From: Bradyrhizobium sp. CB82 | GTDB taxonomy: Bacteria > Pseudomonadota > Alphaproteobacteria > Rhizobiales > Xanthobacteraceae | Length of the DNA stretch: 64,000 nt | Direction of reading: 5' to 3' | Assembly: GCF_029714405.1 (NCBI RefSeq) | Contig: NZ_CP121650.1 | Location: forward strand, 6,453,001 to 6,517,000 | Part shown: in pieces, positions 1 through 8,916 of the stretch | Numbering within the stretch: position 1 is the first letter of the stretch | Layout of the letters: each line of letters begins with the position of its first letter | Translations under genes and position numbers: made by a program | The notes under the pieces: generated by a model | What the model was told of the DNA's origin: nothing | The model's database searches: none | What the model saw: only the letters and a program-made list of their open reading frames with translations

Positions 1-1
1 C

Positions 2-1429
2 ATGACGTCCGCTAGTCGAAATATCGTTCCGTTCCCGAGACGCGAGCCGCGCCGCCGCGAGCACGAAATCGCGTTCCTGCCGGCGGCGCTCGAGATCACT
101 GAAACGCCGCCGTCGCCGGTCGGGCGTGCGATCGGGGTGAGCATCATCGCGGTGTTCTGCATCGCGCTGGCGTGGGCGTCGTTGGGCAGCGTCGATATCG
201 TCGCGACCGCGACGGGCAAGATCGTGCCGGGCGGGCGCACCAAGCTGATCCAGCCATTCGACACGGGCGTCGTCCGCGCCATCCACGTCCGCGACGGACA
301 GACCGTCAAGGCCGGCGACGTCCTCATCGAGCTCGACCCGACGATGACGGAAGCCGATCAGGAGCGACAGAGAAGCGATCTCGTTGCGGCAGAGCTCGAC
401 GTCGCGCGGCTGCGCGCGGCACTCGCCCAGGATCCGCTTGCCGCCTTCCGGCCACCGCAGAGCGCAAGTGCCGCGGAGATCGAGATGCATCGCCAGTTCT
501 TGATCAGCCAGCGCTCCGAGCAGCACGCAAAGCTTGCCGAGATCGAGCGCCAGCAGGGTCAGAAGGAAGCGGAGCGCGCGACCACGTCAGCGAGCGTGGC
601 AAAGCTCCAGGCGACGATCCCGGTGCTCCAGGAGCGCGTCGATATTCGCAAGGGGCTCGTCGACAAGGCCCTGGCTTCGAAGGTGGTCTATCTCTCCGAG
701 TATCAGGAGCTGGTCGGTCTTCAGCAGGATCTCGTCCTCCAGCAGAGCCGGCTGCACGAAGTCGACGCAGCCATCGCTTTGCTGAAGGAAACGAAAGAGA
801 GGACCTCCGCGGAGTATCGGCGCGCGACCTATGACGCACTTGCCAAAGCCGAGCAGAAGGCGGCGAGCGCTGCGCAGGAAGTGGTCAAGGCGGAGCGGCG
901 CACGAAACTCCAGCAGTTGACTGCGCCGGTCGACGGCGTCGTGCAACAGCTCGCCATTCACACGGTGGGCGGCGTGGTGACGCCGGCGCAGGCGCTCGCC
1001 ATCGTGGTCCCGAGCGAGAGCCAGCTCGAGATCGAGGCCATGCTCTCCAACCGCGACATCGGGTTCGTCCATCCTGGACAGAAGGCGGAGATCAAGGTCG
1101 ATACGTTCAACTTCACGCGCTATGGGCTCCTGCATGGAGACGTGCTCAGCGTGTCGACCGACGCCATCACGCGCGACAGGCCGCAAGGCGCCTCGAATGA
1201 CCGCGCGTCGGGCACGGCGCAAGGCAGCAGCGAGCCGAAAGGCCAGGAGCTGGAATATGCGGCGCGCATTTCACTCGACCGCACCCACATGCAGGTGGAG
1301 GACAAGCTCGTCAAGCTCGGCCCCGGCATGGCAGTGACGGTCGAGATCAAGACCGGCGCGCGCACGATCATCAGCTACCTTCTCTCGCCGCTGGCGAGGT
1401 ACAAGCAGGAATCGCTGCGAGAGCGGTAG
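2..1429 (+). CDS. HlyD-family type I secretion periplasmic adaptor
   Basis: Membrane-fusion (adaptor) subunit of a type I secretion system, which links an inner-membrane ABC exporter to an outer-membrane TolC-like channel. The 475-residue protein has a cytosolic N-terminus of about 40 residues, one transmembrane helix (about 43-65), and a first lipoyl half-motif at about 82-115 (GVVRAIHVRDGQTVKAGD). A long helical coiled hairpin rich in E, Q and R follows (about 118-290). The second lipoyl half (APVDGVVQQL) and a C-terminal beta domain complete the fold, as in HlyD/PrtE proteins. The start is two bases from the window edge, so a longer upstream start cannot be excluded. The ABC ATPase/permease partner is probably further upstream, outside the window. 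Confidence 0.9.
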   Translation: MTSASRNIVPFPRREPRRREHEIAFLPAALEITETPPSPVGRAIGVSIIAVFCIALAWASLGSVDIVATATGKIVPGGRTKLIQPFDTGVVRAIHVRDGQTVKAGDVLIELDPTMTEADQERQRSDLVAAELDVARLRAALAQDPLAAFRPPQSASAAEIEMHRQFLISQRSEQHAKLAEIERQQGQKEAERATTSASVAKLQATIPVLQERVDIRKGLVDKALASKVVYLSEYQELVGLQQDLVLQQSRLHEVDAAIALLKETKERTSAEYRRATYDALAKAEQKAASAAQEVVKAERRTKLQQLTAPVDGVVQQLAIHTVGGVVTPAQALAIVVPSESQLEIEAMLSNRDIGFVHPGQKAEIKVDTFNFTRYGLLHGDVLSVSTDAITRDRPQGASNDRASGTAQGSSEPKGQELEYAARISLDRTHMQVEDKLVKLGPGMAVTVEIKTGARTIISYLLSPLARYKQESLRER

Positions 1430-1510
1430 ACGAAGCGGAGCATCATCGATGAGCATGCAGGCAACTGGAAGGCGGCCATTGGGAGCGAGCGAACTCGTCC
1501 GCGGCATCCA

Positions 1511-2851
1511 TCAATCCGACCACGGCCGTGCCAGATACTGCCATAGTGGTCCCAAGATCGAGATCAAGCGGGACCGCGCGCTGTATCCCGTAATCGGCAT
1601 GGCCTCATCCGGATTGCACCCTTGACCCGCGCTAATCGAGCGACGAGTGGCGTCGGACTTGAACGGTCCAATCCGAAATGTTTTGCCGACGCCCCGGATC
1701 GCAATACGAGCCCACACCATCAGGAAAGGCAGAGGGTCATCCCAGCTGAACCAGGCGAACTCCTTGCGACCCCTGAATGAATGCAACCAGGCATAGGCCG
1801 ATAATTCGCCTCGCCTGGCATAGTTCACGCTTGCACGGAGATCCTCCGGTTCTACAACGAAGACTCGTCCGTCGACCTGTCTCGAGCGTCGCACGGTCTG
1901 TCCGGTGAGGTCACCGTAGAGCGCTCTCGCGACGTCGAGGCCATTGTCGTCCACGAACACGCGAAACTGGGCCCCGATGCGCGGATTGAAATCCAGAAGT
2001 TTGTACTTTTGATCTCGCTCGTCGAAGCGAAAGTCCAGATCCATGATGCCCGCATAGGATATCGCCTTGAGCAAAGTCTGGGCGTGATGGAGCAGAACGT
2101 CATTGGTTGTGGATCTGCCCAATGTAGTCATTCCAGCCTGTGGCGGATAGGATCGCAGTTTCATTCCCGTGAAAGCGGCCAGGCACTCCGACGCGCTATT
2201 GCAGTAGCCGTGGAAGAACCAGTCTGTTCCAGGAGGAATGTATTCCTGGAGCAGCAGGTTCGGATTCTGCGAGCTCCCCGCCCTATGCCAGATATCGACG
2301 AGTTCCTGTTCCGAGTGAACAATTGATACCCTCAGCTTCGGATGGAGCCATCCCGCTGCTGGTTTGACAACAATCGGGAATCTCGCTGATGCCGCAAACT
2401 CGTGCACATCTGAGATCGACTCGGGGCACTGCATGTTCGGACAGGGCACGTCTATTTGACGGCAGAACGCGTACAGCATCTGCTTGTTCGCGAGAATCCG
2501 CGGCATTCCGACCGATATATCGGGAAATATGAACCACTGCCGCAGCGTCGCAGACTCTTCGGCGACCAAGATGGCAGCCAGATCATCGGTGGGAATGAGG
2601 ATTGTGGGCTTGTTGAGCTTTCTGCCAATGCTGACCAAGGCTTCAAGCAACTGCGGTCTTGGTAAATCACCAGCGTGCCAGACAAAACTCCCTGCCAGGT
2701 ATCTTGAAACGCCCGCCGGGGTCAGGTGATCCTCTGCAACCGTGTATACGGGAATGCCCAGCCTTCCCAGGCTTCGGATGATGCCAAGCTGCCCATGGTG
2801 AATCGCATAGCTCCCGGTCTTCAGGATAAGTACGGGGGCAGGAGCGGTCAC
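1511..2851 (-). CDS. ATP-grasp domain protein (carboxylate-amine ligase-like)
   Basis: Probable ATP-dependent ligase that joins a carboxylate to an amine or thiol through an acyl-phosphate; the substrate is unknown. The 446-residue protein starts with a Rossmann-like preATP-grasp region (GQLGIIRSLGRLGIPVY) and continues with an ATP-grasp core. FPIVVKPAAGW supplies the ATP-binding lysine, LLLQEYIP the hinge, and LLDFNPRIG the metal-binding E/D-N pair near residue 280. The last 100 residues are basic and not recognised. It lies 10 bp downstream of the FAD enzyme at 2862-4133 and is surely cotranscribed with it. The gene is convergent with the HlyD gene. An oxygenase plus ligase pair suggests synthesis or modification of a small molecule, but this is inference. 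Confidence 0.8.
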   Translation of the reverse strand: MTAPAPVLILKTGSYAIHHGQLGIIRSLGRLGIPVYTVAEDHLTPAGVSRYLAGSFVWHAGDLPRPQLLEALVSIGRKLNKPTILIPTDDLAAILVAEESATLRQWFIFPDISVGMPRILANKQMLYAFCRQIDVPCPNMQCPESISDVHEFAASARFPIVVKPAAGWLHPKLRVSIVHSEQELVDIWHRAGSSQNPNLLLQEYIPPGTDWFFHGYCNSASECLAAFTGMKLRSYPPQAGMTTLGRSTTNDVLLHHAQTLLKAISYAGIMDLDFRFDERDQKYKLLDFNPRIGAQFRVFVDDNGLDVARALYGDLTGQTVRRSRQVDGRVFVVEPEDLRASVNYARRGELSAYAWLHSFRGRKEFAWFSWDDPLPFLMVWARIAIRGVGKTFRIGPFKSDATRRSISAGQGCNPDEAMPITGYSARSRLISILGPLWQYLARPWSD

Positions 2852-2861
2852 GGGCGGTGCC

Positions 2862-4133
2862 TTATGAGGTGTTCGCGTTGTGCTCTGAAATCAACGCCGC
2901 CAAAGTCGAACGGGATGGGGCTTGCCTTTCGCTAATACTGCGGCAGATGCGCTCGGCCGTATACTGACATCCACACAGGAAGCGCATCAGCGGCCCAAAG
3001 TTGTAGGCGCTCGCGATCCCGGTGAAATAGAGGCCCGGAATTGAAGACTCGAAGCTGGTCGACAACAGGGGGACCTGCTCGACGCAACGCAGATCGCGCA
3101 ACAATGACGCGTCGACGAACGGCAGCGAATGGGCGACAAATCGATAGCCGGTCGCAGCGATGATATGGTCGGCGGCGAGATCGCGCGATATCCCATCCTG
3201 TCCTCTGACATGGACGACCGCCCTCCCGCCTCTCATCGTCGCACCTAACACGGATTGGCCCAGTAGGATCGGGACACGGCCGAGGACACGCTCCCGAAGC
3301 CACCACGCACCGGCGGGACCCAGCAAAGCCTCGCGCCGCCTGCTGCCCCGCACCATGTCGAGACGCGTCCTTTGAGGTAGGTAGTAAAACAGCAACGGGG
3401 CATTTGCGCAGAACCACGTTTGAAGCCCGGCTCCGAGTGCCGAGTCTGGCCGCCGCGTTCGTTGCCAGACTGATCGCGGATCAGGTGACGGGACCTGATT
3501 CCAGCTAATCGAAGACCCACGTACGAGCAGACTCACCCTTGCCTGAGTCTCGTTCAACAGCGCCGCAGTCTCGAGAGCTGACTGTCCGGCGCCGATGACA
3601 ATGACGTCGCGACCTTTGAAGTGGCTCAGGTCGCGATGGACACTGCTGTGTGATCGCAACTCTCCGGGCAACTGCGCCAGCTCTTGCGGAATATACTCGG
3701 CATGTGACAAGCCGGTCGCGATAACAACATTTGTCGCCCTGATGCTTTCCCCATCCGCCAGCCTCAGGTCGAACCCGTCTGATCTTTTCTCGAGCGCCAT
3801 CACCAATACGTCTTCCACCATGGGAACGAGACGCTGCTGAAATGACAATGCGTATCTGGTGAAAGTGTCGAGCGGAATTGGAGCCGTCGCGTAGGACTCT
3901 CCTGCTTCTGCGCAGAATTGCTGTAGAGTGTGGTGCCCGGACGGATCGGCAAGGCTCGAGGCGTGCTCTTCAGATTTCAAAAACATGCCCACCGGCATTT
4001 GCGCTCGCCACCGATGCATCGGCGTGCCGAAGATCCGAAACGGCACTCCACTGGCGCGCAAATGTGCCGCGACGGAGAGGCCATAAGGCCCTGCCCCAAC
4101 GATCGCTACCGGCAGATCCGACAGACTAGCCAT
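2862..4133 (-). CDS. FAD/NAD(P)-binding monooxygenase-like protein
   Basis: Flavoprotein of the SidA/IucD and flavin-monooxygenase type, 423 residues from the chosen start. The N-terminal FAD-binding motif is VAIVGAGPYGLSVAAHL, the internal NAD(P)-binding motif is VIVIGAGQSALETAALL near residue 160, and an ATGYRF motif near 345 is typical of N-hydroxylating and Baeyer-Villiger enzymes. The start at 4133 is preferred over an upstream in-frame ATG at 4247 because a GGGAG ribosome site lies just ahead and the FAD motif then falls about ten residues from the N-terminus. It is the first gene of a two-gene operon with the ATP-grasp protein. The substrate cannot be read from the sequence; N-hydroxylation of an amino acid is possible. 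Confidence 0.8.
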   Translation of the reverse strand: MASLSDLPVAIVGAGPYGLSVAAHLRASGVPFRIFGTPMHRWRAQMPVGMFLKSEEHASSLADPSGHHTLQQFCAEAGESYATAPIPLDTFTRYALSFQQRLVPMVEDVLVMALEKRSDGFDLRLADGESIRATNVVIATGLSHAEYIPQELAQLPGELRSHSSVHRDLSHFKGRDVIVIGAGQSALETAALLNETQARVSLLVRGSSISWNQVPSPDPRSVWQRTRRPDSALGAGLQTWFCANAPLLFYYLPQRTRLDMVRGSRRREALLGPAGAWWLRERVLGRVPILLGQSVLGATMRGGRAVVHVRGQDGISRDLAADHIIAATGYRFVAHSLPFVDASLLRDLRCVEQVPLLSTSFESSIPGLYFTGIASAYNFGPLMRFLCGCQYTAERICRSISERQAPSRSTLAALISEHNANTS

Positions 4134-4584
4134 TGTCGCTCCCAATCGAAGTCTCTGGCGCAGCATGAGACAAACGCGCAGCGACCGCGCAAAACCGTGT
4201 GCGGAAGCTGCGAAGCAAGGACGGCATTGTCTCACACGCAGACCCACGTCCTATGATAAAATTCGCCCGAGATGCAGACCCTTACGGATTACCCCGTCGG
4301 CTCCCCCGCTTCGCGCCTGCATCAGCCCGATGCCGCGGCGAGGGCGCACATTCAGCGGGCACGGCAGAGCGCCGCCAGGATCTTCCTAAGGACGATGAAG
4401 AGGCAACCTTGCTGCACGTCAATTTGCGCGCACTACCACAACGATAGCGTGCATCGCGTCGCGCTCAAGTAACACAACCGGCCTTTGTGGGGCTTGCCCT
4501 GGGGGTACCTCTTCTGGAGCAACAAGGGGGGAAAGCGAGGGTCCTCCATGCGAGTTATAGGATTGCGCATAGGCGGCGCGCATA
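4134..4584. other. Divergent intergenic region
   Basis: About 450 bp between the divergently transcribed FAD-enzyme operon and the coiled-coil gene. No convincing gene is seen. It should hold promoters for both directions. A weak plus-strand pair (TTGTCT at about 4227, TATGAT at about 4252) has a long 19-base spacer and is not a firm call. Confidence 0.4.
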
Positions 4585-7107
4585 ATGATGCATCTGGAAC
4601 GGGACGCATCATCTTGCGACAGGTACTTGCATATGGGGCGCACGGTTATTCCTAGTTTGAACGCCGCCCGCGACGGTGCTGACACATTGCGCAGCGATGC
4701 GGATCAAACACCGGTTGTGCTGAAGTCGATGGGACGCCTGCCCTCGGCTGGACGATCCGCGCTCCCGTGGATGGCGGCGGTTGTGCTTGCGCTCGGTTGG
4801 ATGTCCGACACGCTGGCCTCCCCCAATCAAACGCGACGCCTCTTGGAGGCACGCCACGCGGCAGTTGCCGACCTCGACTCTAACGAGATGACAGGTCGTG
4901 ATGAATTCTTGGCATCGTTCTTGGCATCGCCGCTACGCCGCGGCGACGACGAATCGGTGCAGGTTGCGCAAGCAACGACGACCGACAAGGGAGAGCCGCA
5001 GTGGTCTCCGGAACGGGGATTCCTTAGGTCGGAAACACCAGCCTGCGAATTGAACGTTACAAGGGGCGACATCGAGTTGCTGCACCGACAGCTCGCGCAT
5101 GAGCACGATCGGGCCGAACGGCTGGAGCAGGACCTTGCGGCGACGCGACGCAATATCGTCACGGATGGGGGCTCCGTGGAGTTGCAGAGATCCCTGCAAC
5201 AGGAGCGCGATCGGACCGGCCAGTTGGAACAGGCGCTTGCGGCTGCGCGACGCGATATCGAAGCTCAGACAGCGCTTGCGGCAAAGGCGGGCGACGAGGT
5301 CGCCCAGCTGAAGCAGGCGGCGGAAGATGACCGCACGGAATTGAAATCTCTACAAAAGGAGCGGGATCGGGCCGACCGGCTGGAGCAGGCGGCGGAAGAT
5401 GACCGCACGGAATTGCGGAACTCTCTACAACAGGAGCGGGATCGGACCGGCCAGCTGGAGCAGGCGCTTGCGGCCGCGCATCGCGACGTCGAGACTCAAA
5501 CAGCGCTTGCGGCAAAGGCCGGCGACGAGGTCATCCAGCTGAAGCAGGCATCGGAAGGTGGCTTCGTGGAGTTGCAGAAATCGCTGCAACAGGAGCGCGA
5601 TCGGACCGGCCAGCTGGAGCAGGCGCTTGCGGCCGCGCATCGCGACGTCGAGACTCAAACAGCGCTTGCGGCGAAGGCCGGCGACGAGGTCATCCAGCTG
5701 AAGCAGGCAGCGGAAGGCGGCTCCGCGGAGTTGCAGAAATCGCTGCAACAGGAGCGCGATCGGACCGGCCAGCTGGAGCAGGCGCTTGCGGCCGCGCAGC
5801 GCGATGTCGAGACTCAAACAGCGCTTGCGGCGAAGGCCGGCGACGAGGTCATCCAGCTGAAGCAGGCAGCGGAAGGCGGCTTCGTGGAGTTGCAGAAATC
5901 GCTGCAACAGGAGCGCGATCGGACCGGCCAGCTGGAGCAGGCGCTTGCGGCCGCGCAGCGCGATGTCGAGACTCAAACAGCGCTTGCGGCGAAGGCCGGC
6001 GACGAGGTCGCACAGCTGAAGCAGGCAGCGGAAGGCGGCTCCGCGGAGTTGCAGAAATCGCTGCAACAGGAGCGGGATCGGACCGGCCGGCTGGAGCAGG
6101 CGCTTGCGGCCGCGCACCGCGATGTCGAGACTCAAACAGCGCTTGCGGCAAAGGCGAGCGACGAGGTCGCCAAGCTGACGCAGGCAGCACAAGCCGGCGC
6201 CGCTGAACAGAAACGCTCGACGCAGAAGGAGCACGAGAGAGCCGATGCATTGGCGCAGGATCTCTCGATGGCACGCAGCAAGATCTATGCATACGAGGCT
6301 CAAGCGGCCAAAGCTAGCGAGGAAGCAGCGCAGCGCAAGAAGGCCGAGGCGAGCGACACCGCCGACTTGAAGCAATCTCAGCAAAGCGAGCGCGAGCGAG
6401 CTGAGCAGCTAGCCCGGGATCTCGCAAAAGCCAGTCGCGATCTCGACGCGGAAACCCAGCGAGCGTCCAAGGCCAGCGAGGACGTCATCCGGATCAAGCA
6501 GGCCGGAGAGCGGGACTCGGCCGAGCTGGGCCGCTTGTTGCAGCGTGAGCGTGAGCGGGCCGAGGGGCTGGAGAGGGATCTCGCATTGGCGCGTCAAGAC
6601 AACGGCAAACTTGCGGCGAAAGATCTCTCCGCTGCGTCTCAGTTGGCTACCACTGGCCTCGCCGTGCGCGAGGAGCCGCCGTCAGCGCTGGCACGGCCAA
6701 TCCAGATCCAGCCTGTCCAAAACAAGCCAGTCCAAAACAAGCCGGTCCAAGACAAGCCAGTCCAAGACAAGCCAGTCCACGACCAGGCCACAGCGGCGCG
6801 CAGCCAGGGCGATGCTCCGGTCAATCCTAACGAAGGGGTGCAAGCGGCGAAATTGATCGCGCGCGCGAGCATCTTGCTTGAACAGGGAAACATCGGCGCG
6901 GCGCGGATCGTGCTGGAGCGCGCCGCTGAGATCGGCAGCGCGCAAGCAAGCTTCGCGCTCGCGGAAACCTACGATCCGCTGGTCCTTCCCAACTTCGGAA
7001 CATACGGGACGCAGGGCGATCTCACTAAAGCGCGAGATCTCTATGCGCGGGCCGAAGCCGGCGGAATCAAGGAGGCGAAGGCGCGATTGGAGGCGCTGCG
7101 CCGATAG
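4585..7107 (+). CDS. Exported repetitive coiled-coil protein with C-terminal Sel1-like domain
   Basis: Unknown function; 840 residues if started here. Three parts are visible. (a) An N-terminal segment with one hydrophobic helix (about 61-78, followed by DTLAS) that looks like a signal peptide or anchor. A start at 4633 or 4729 would place it closer to the N-terminus, so the exact start is uncertain. (b) A coiled coil of about 500 residues built from 53-residue tandem repeats rich in Q, E, R, K and A. (c) A proline/glutamine linker of five KPVQN/D-type pentapeptides, then about 90 residues resembling Sel1/TPR helical repeats (ASILLEQGNIGAARIVLERA). Several repeats are almost identical at the DNA level, which implies recent duplication. 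It could be a periplasmic scaffold or tether. It stands between an operon for small-molecule enzymes and a TAXI gene set. Confidence 0.75.
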   Translation: MMHLERDASSCDRYLHMGRTVIPSLNAARDGADTLRSDADQTPVVLKSMGRLPSAGRSALPWMAAVVLALGWMSDTLASPNQTRRLLEARHAAVADLDSNEMTGRDEFLASFLASPLRRGDDESVQVAQATTTDKGEPQWSPERGFLRSETPACELNVTRGDIELLHRQLAHEHDRAERLEQDLAATRRNIVTDGGSVELQRSLQQERDRTGQLEQALAAARRDIEAQTALAAKAGDEVAQLKQAAEDDRTELKSLQKERDRADRLEQAAEDDRTELRNSLQQERDRTGQLEQALAAAHRDVETQTALAAKAGDEVIQLKQASEGGFVELQKSLQQERDRTGQLEQALAAAHRDVETQTALAAKAGDEVIQLKQAAEGGSAELQKSLQQERDRTGQLEQALAAAQRDVETQTALAAKAGDEVIQLKQAAEGGFVELQKSLQQERDRTGQLEQALAAAQRDVETQTALAAKAGDEVAQLKQAAEGGSAELQKSLQQERDRTGRLEQALAAAHRDVETQTALAAKASDEVAKLTQAAQAGAAEQKRSTQKEHERADALAQDLSMARSKIYAYEAQAAKASEEAAQRKKAEASDTADLKQSQQSERERAEQLARDLAKASRDLDAETQRASKASEDVIRIKQAGERDSAELGRLLQRERERAEGLERDLALARQDNGKLAAKDLSAASQLATTGLAVREEPPSALARPIQIQPVQNKPVQNKPVQDKPVQDKPVHDQATAARSQGDAPVNPNEGVQAAKLIARASILLEQGNIGAARIVLERAAEIGSAQASFALAETYDPLVLPNFGTYGTQGDLTKARDLYARAEAGGIKEAKARLEALRR
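5179..6522 (+). repeat. In-frame 159-bp tandem repeats
   Basis: Units start at 5179, 5338, 5410, 5569, 5728, 5887, 6046, 6205 and 6364. All are 159 bp (53 codons) except the one at 5338, which is 72 bp and has lost 87 bp internally. The four units starting at 5569, 5728, 5887 and 6046 are nearly identical in DNA, as is most of the 5410 unit. The last two are diverged. Each unit starts near ELQKSLQQERDRTG and contains ALAAKAGDEV. All length changes keep the reading frame. Confidence 0.95.
6711..6785 (+). repeat. 15-bp in-frame minisatellite (KPVQN/D pentapeptides)
   Basis: Five consecutive 15-base units of the form aagccagtccaaaac encode QPVQN, KPVQN, KPVQD, KPVQD and KPVHD. They form the flexible linker between the coiled coil and the Sel1-like domain. 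Differences are mostly single base changes, so copy number may vary between strains. Confidence 0.9.
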
Positions 7108-7214
7108 CATCCTTGCAGCCGGCGCAGGATGAACCCGCAGGACCGCGTTAGGTCAAAATGTGTAGCGCTGTTCCGAGAGAGCATGCGCCATCAAGGATCG
7201 AAAGGAGTTCGTCG

Positions 7215-8264
7215 ATGAAAAGGCTCATAGGATTGCATCGGCTGCTCTTGCTCGCGGCCGTGGTCCCGTTGCTCCTGCCCCTGGCCATTCAGCCCTCGGC
7301 GGCGGCGCAGCCACTGAATTTGCGGCCCCACAAGGCTCACGTGGTCCGGCCCGTGCCGCCGCAACAGAGGCCGGAAGTAATCTCCATGAACGCCTGGACC
7401 GTCGGTCTCGCCGGAGGTCTCCTCGAAGGCGCGCCGATCCGCCTCGCGGCGGAGATCGCGCGCGTGGTTGACGATGGAGACAACCTGCATGTTCTTCCGG
7501 TCGTCACACGCGGGGCCACAGAGAACCTGAATTCCCTGCTCTATCTACGCGGCATCGATGCGGCGATTATCAATTCCGATGCCCTCGAGGAATACAAGAG
7601 CCAGGTGTCGGACATCCAGCGACGAATTGCGTATGTCATGAATCTGTTCCCGTCCGAGCTGCAGATCTTCGTTCGGCCGGAGATTCAGAGTCTGAACGAC
7701 CTTGCCGGCAAGAAGGTCAACTTCAACAACCAGGGCACCGCTGCGGCCTATTCAGGGCCGCTGATCTTCAGCCGCCTCAATATCGAGGTGGAGAAAACGT
7801 TCATTCCGCACCAGGTCGCGCTCGAGCAGATGCGCAAAGGTGAAATGGCGGCCGTCGTCTTCATTACGTCGAAGCCGGTGGATGCTTTCGTGAAGGGCCG
7901 GTGGGAGCCAGGCTTCAAGTTCCTGCCCGTCCCGTACGAGAGCAAGTTCGAGGACTACTATCTTCCCGCATCTCTCGATGCGACCGACTATCCCAATCTG
8001 ATCAAGCAGGGCGAACGGGTTTCGACGATCGCCGTGCCGACCGCTCTGGTGTCATTTAATTGGCCGGCCAAGTCGACCCGCGCTGAGCGCGTCGCGCGCT
8101 TCGTCGACCATCTGTTCTCCCGGATCGACAGATTGCAGACATCCGGTTTCGATCCGAAGTGGAAATCCATCAATCTCGCCGCGACCGTTCCGGGTCTCAC
8201 GCGCGTCCCTGCGGCGCAGGCCTGGCTGGATCGTCAGCCCCGCACAACACATGCATCGCAATGA
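7215..8264 (+). CDS. TAXI-family solute-binding protein
   Basis: Periplasmic binding protein of the TAXI type, the receptor of TRAP transporters. It has 349 residues. A signal peptide (about 1-31, ending SAAA) is followed by a proline-rich stretch, then a two-lobe binding fold with the TAXI-like core (ENLNSLLYLRGIDAAIINSD and DLAGKKVNFNNQGTAAAYSG). The start at 7215 is fixed by AAAGGAG at 7200-7206; an upstream in-frame start at 7158 lacks such a site. No TRAP membrane subunits are adjacent, so it may act with distant permeases or have become a sensor or assembly factor. Its stop overlaps the start of the next gene (ATGA), which indicates translational coupling. Confidence 0.8.
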   Translation: MKRLIGLHRLLLLAAVVPLLLPLAIQPSAAAQPLNLRPHKAHVVRPVPPQQRPEVISMNAWTVGLAGGLLEGAPIRLAAEIARVVDDGDNLHVLPVVTRGATENLNSLLYLRGIDAAIINSDALEEYKSQVSDIQRRIAYVMNLFPSELQIFVRPEIQSLNDLAGKKVNFNNQGTAAAYSGPLIFSRLNIEVEKTFIPHQVALEQMRKGEMAAVVFITSKPVDAFVKGRWEPGFKFLPVPYESKFEDYYLPASLDATDYPNLIKQGERVSTIAVPTALVSFNWPAKSTRAERVARFVDHLFSRIDRLQTSGFDPKWKSINLAATVPGLTRVPAAQAWLDRQPRTTHASQ

Positions 8265-8881
8265 AACGCGCCGCGATCCTGCTTCTTATTGCACTCGGAG
8301 GTACAGGCGGCATCGCGTTCGCCGAGGATCCCATGACGCAACTTCGCTCCTGCCTCCAGAAGGAACACGCGGAGCGCCTGGGGTGTCTGGATAAATTGAC
8401 GCGCACGATCGCGCCTCAGCGTCGCCCGACGCCCGAAGACGAATGGATCGTCAGCCAGACGACCTCGCCCGTAGACTACTCGCCGATCGCGACCGCGACG
8501 ACATCGTCACGCAGCGGGACCAGCGAGTCCGCGATGCAGCTATCCATACGCTGTCGCGGCGGCCGGACGGAGCTGGTGCTCGCGGGACCCGGCATCTCCC
8601 GCGAAGGCGGAGATGGGGTCATTTCCTATCGCGTCAATGATAATCCGGCTGTGCAGGTCGCAGCAGCGGTGCCGGCATTCGGTTCCGGCGTCGCGTTCGC
8701 GGGGGATGTTGTCCGCTTGTTACAGTCGCTTCCGGATAGTGGGGAGTTCATCGTCCTTCTCTCGCCTCGGGGCGGGACCGCCCATGACGGGACGTTCTCC
8801 CTCGCCGGGCTCGACGCGGCGCGCGCGAAGATGGCCGCGGCGTGCAGATGGCCGCGCGCCATCGCAACACCCAACCATTGA
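8261..8881 (+). CDS. VasI/TagO-like secreted protein
   Basis: Small exported protein of 206 residues with a clear signal peptide (MKRAAILLLIALGGTGGIAFA). A motif near 60-75 (EDEWIVSQTTSPVDYSP) and a later sequence (LSIRCRGGRTELVL) match the pattern of the VasI family, first described as a type VI secretion accessory but also found alone in many proteobacteria. No type VI genes are visible here. The cysteines in RSCLQKEHAERLGCLDKL could form a disulfide. Its ATG overlaps the TAXI stop by 4 bp. The function in this setting is unknown. Confidence 0.6.
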   Translation: MKRAAILLLIALGGTGGIAFAEDPMTQLRSCLQKEHAERLGCLDKLTRTIAPQRRPTPEDEWIVSQTTSPVDYSPIATATTSSRSGTSESAMQLSIRCRGGRTELVLAGPGISREGGDGVISYRVNDNPAVQVAAAVPAFGSGVAFAGDVVRLLQSLPDSGEFIVLLSPRGGTAHDGTFSLAGLDAARAKMAAACRWPRAIATPNH

Positions 8882-8916
8882 TTGTGTGAACATGATTGTC
8901 TTCGAGGAGGCGCTTA

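Noticed and set aside
5179..6522. Regular repeats suggesting a CRISPR array
   Set aside because: Units are 159 bp, contiguous, in frame and protein-coding. There are no unique spacers and no cas genes.
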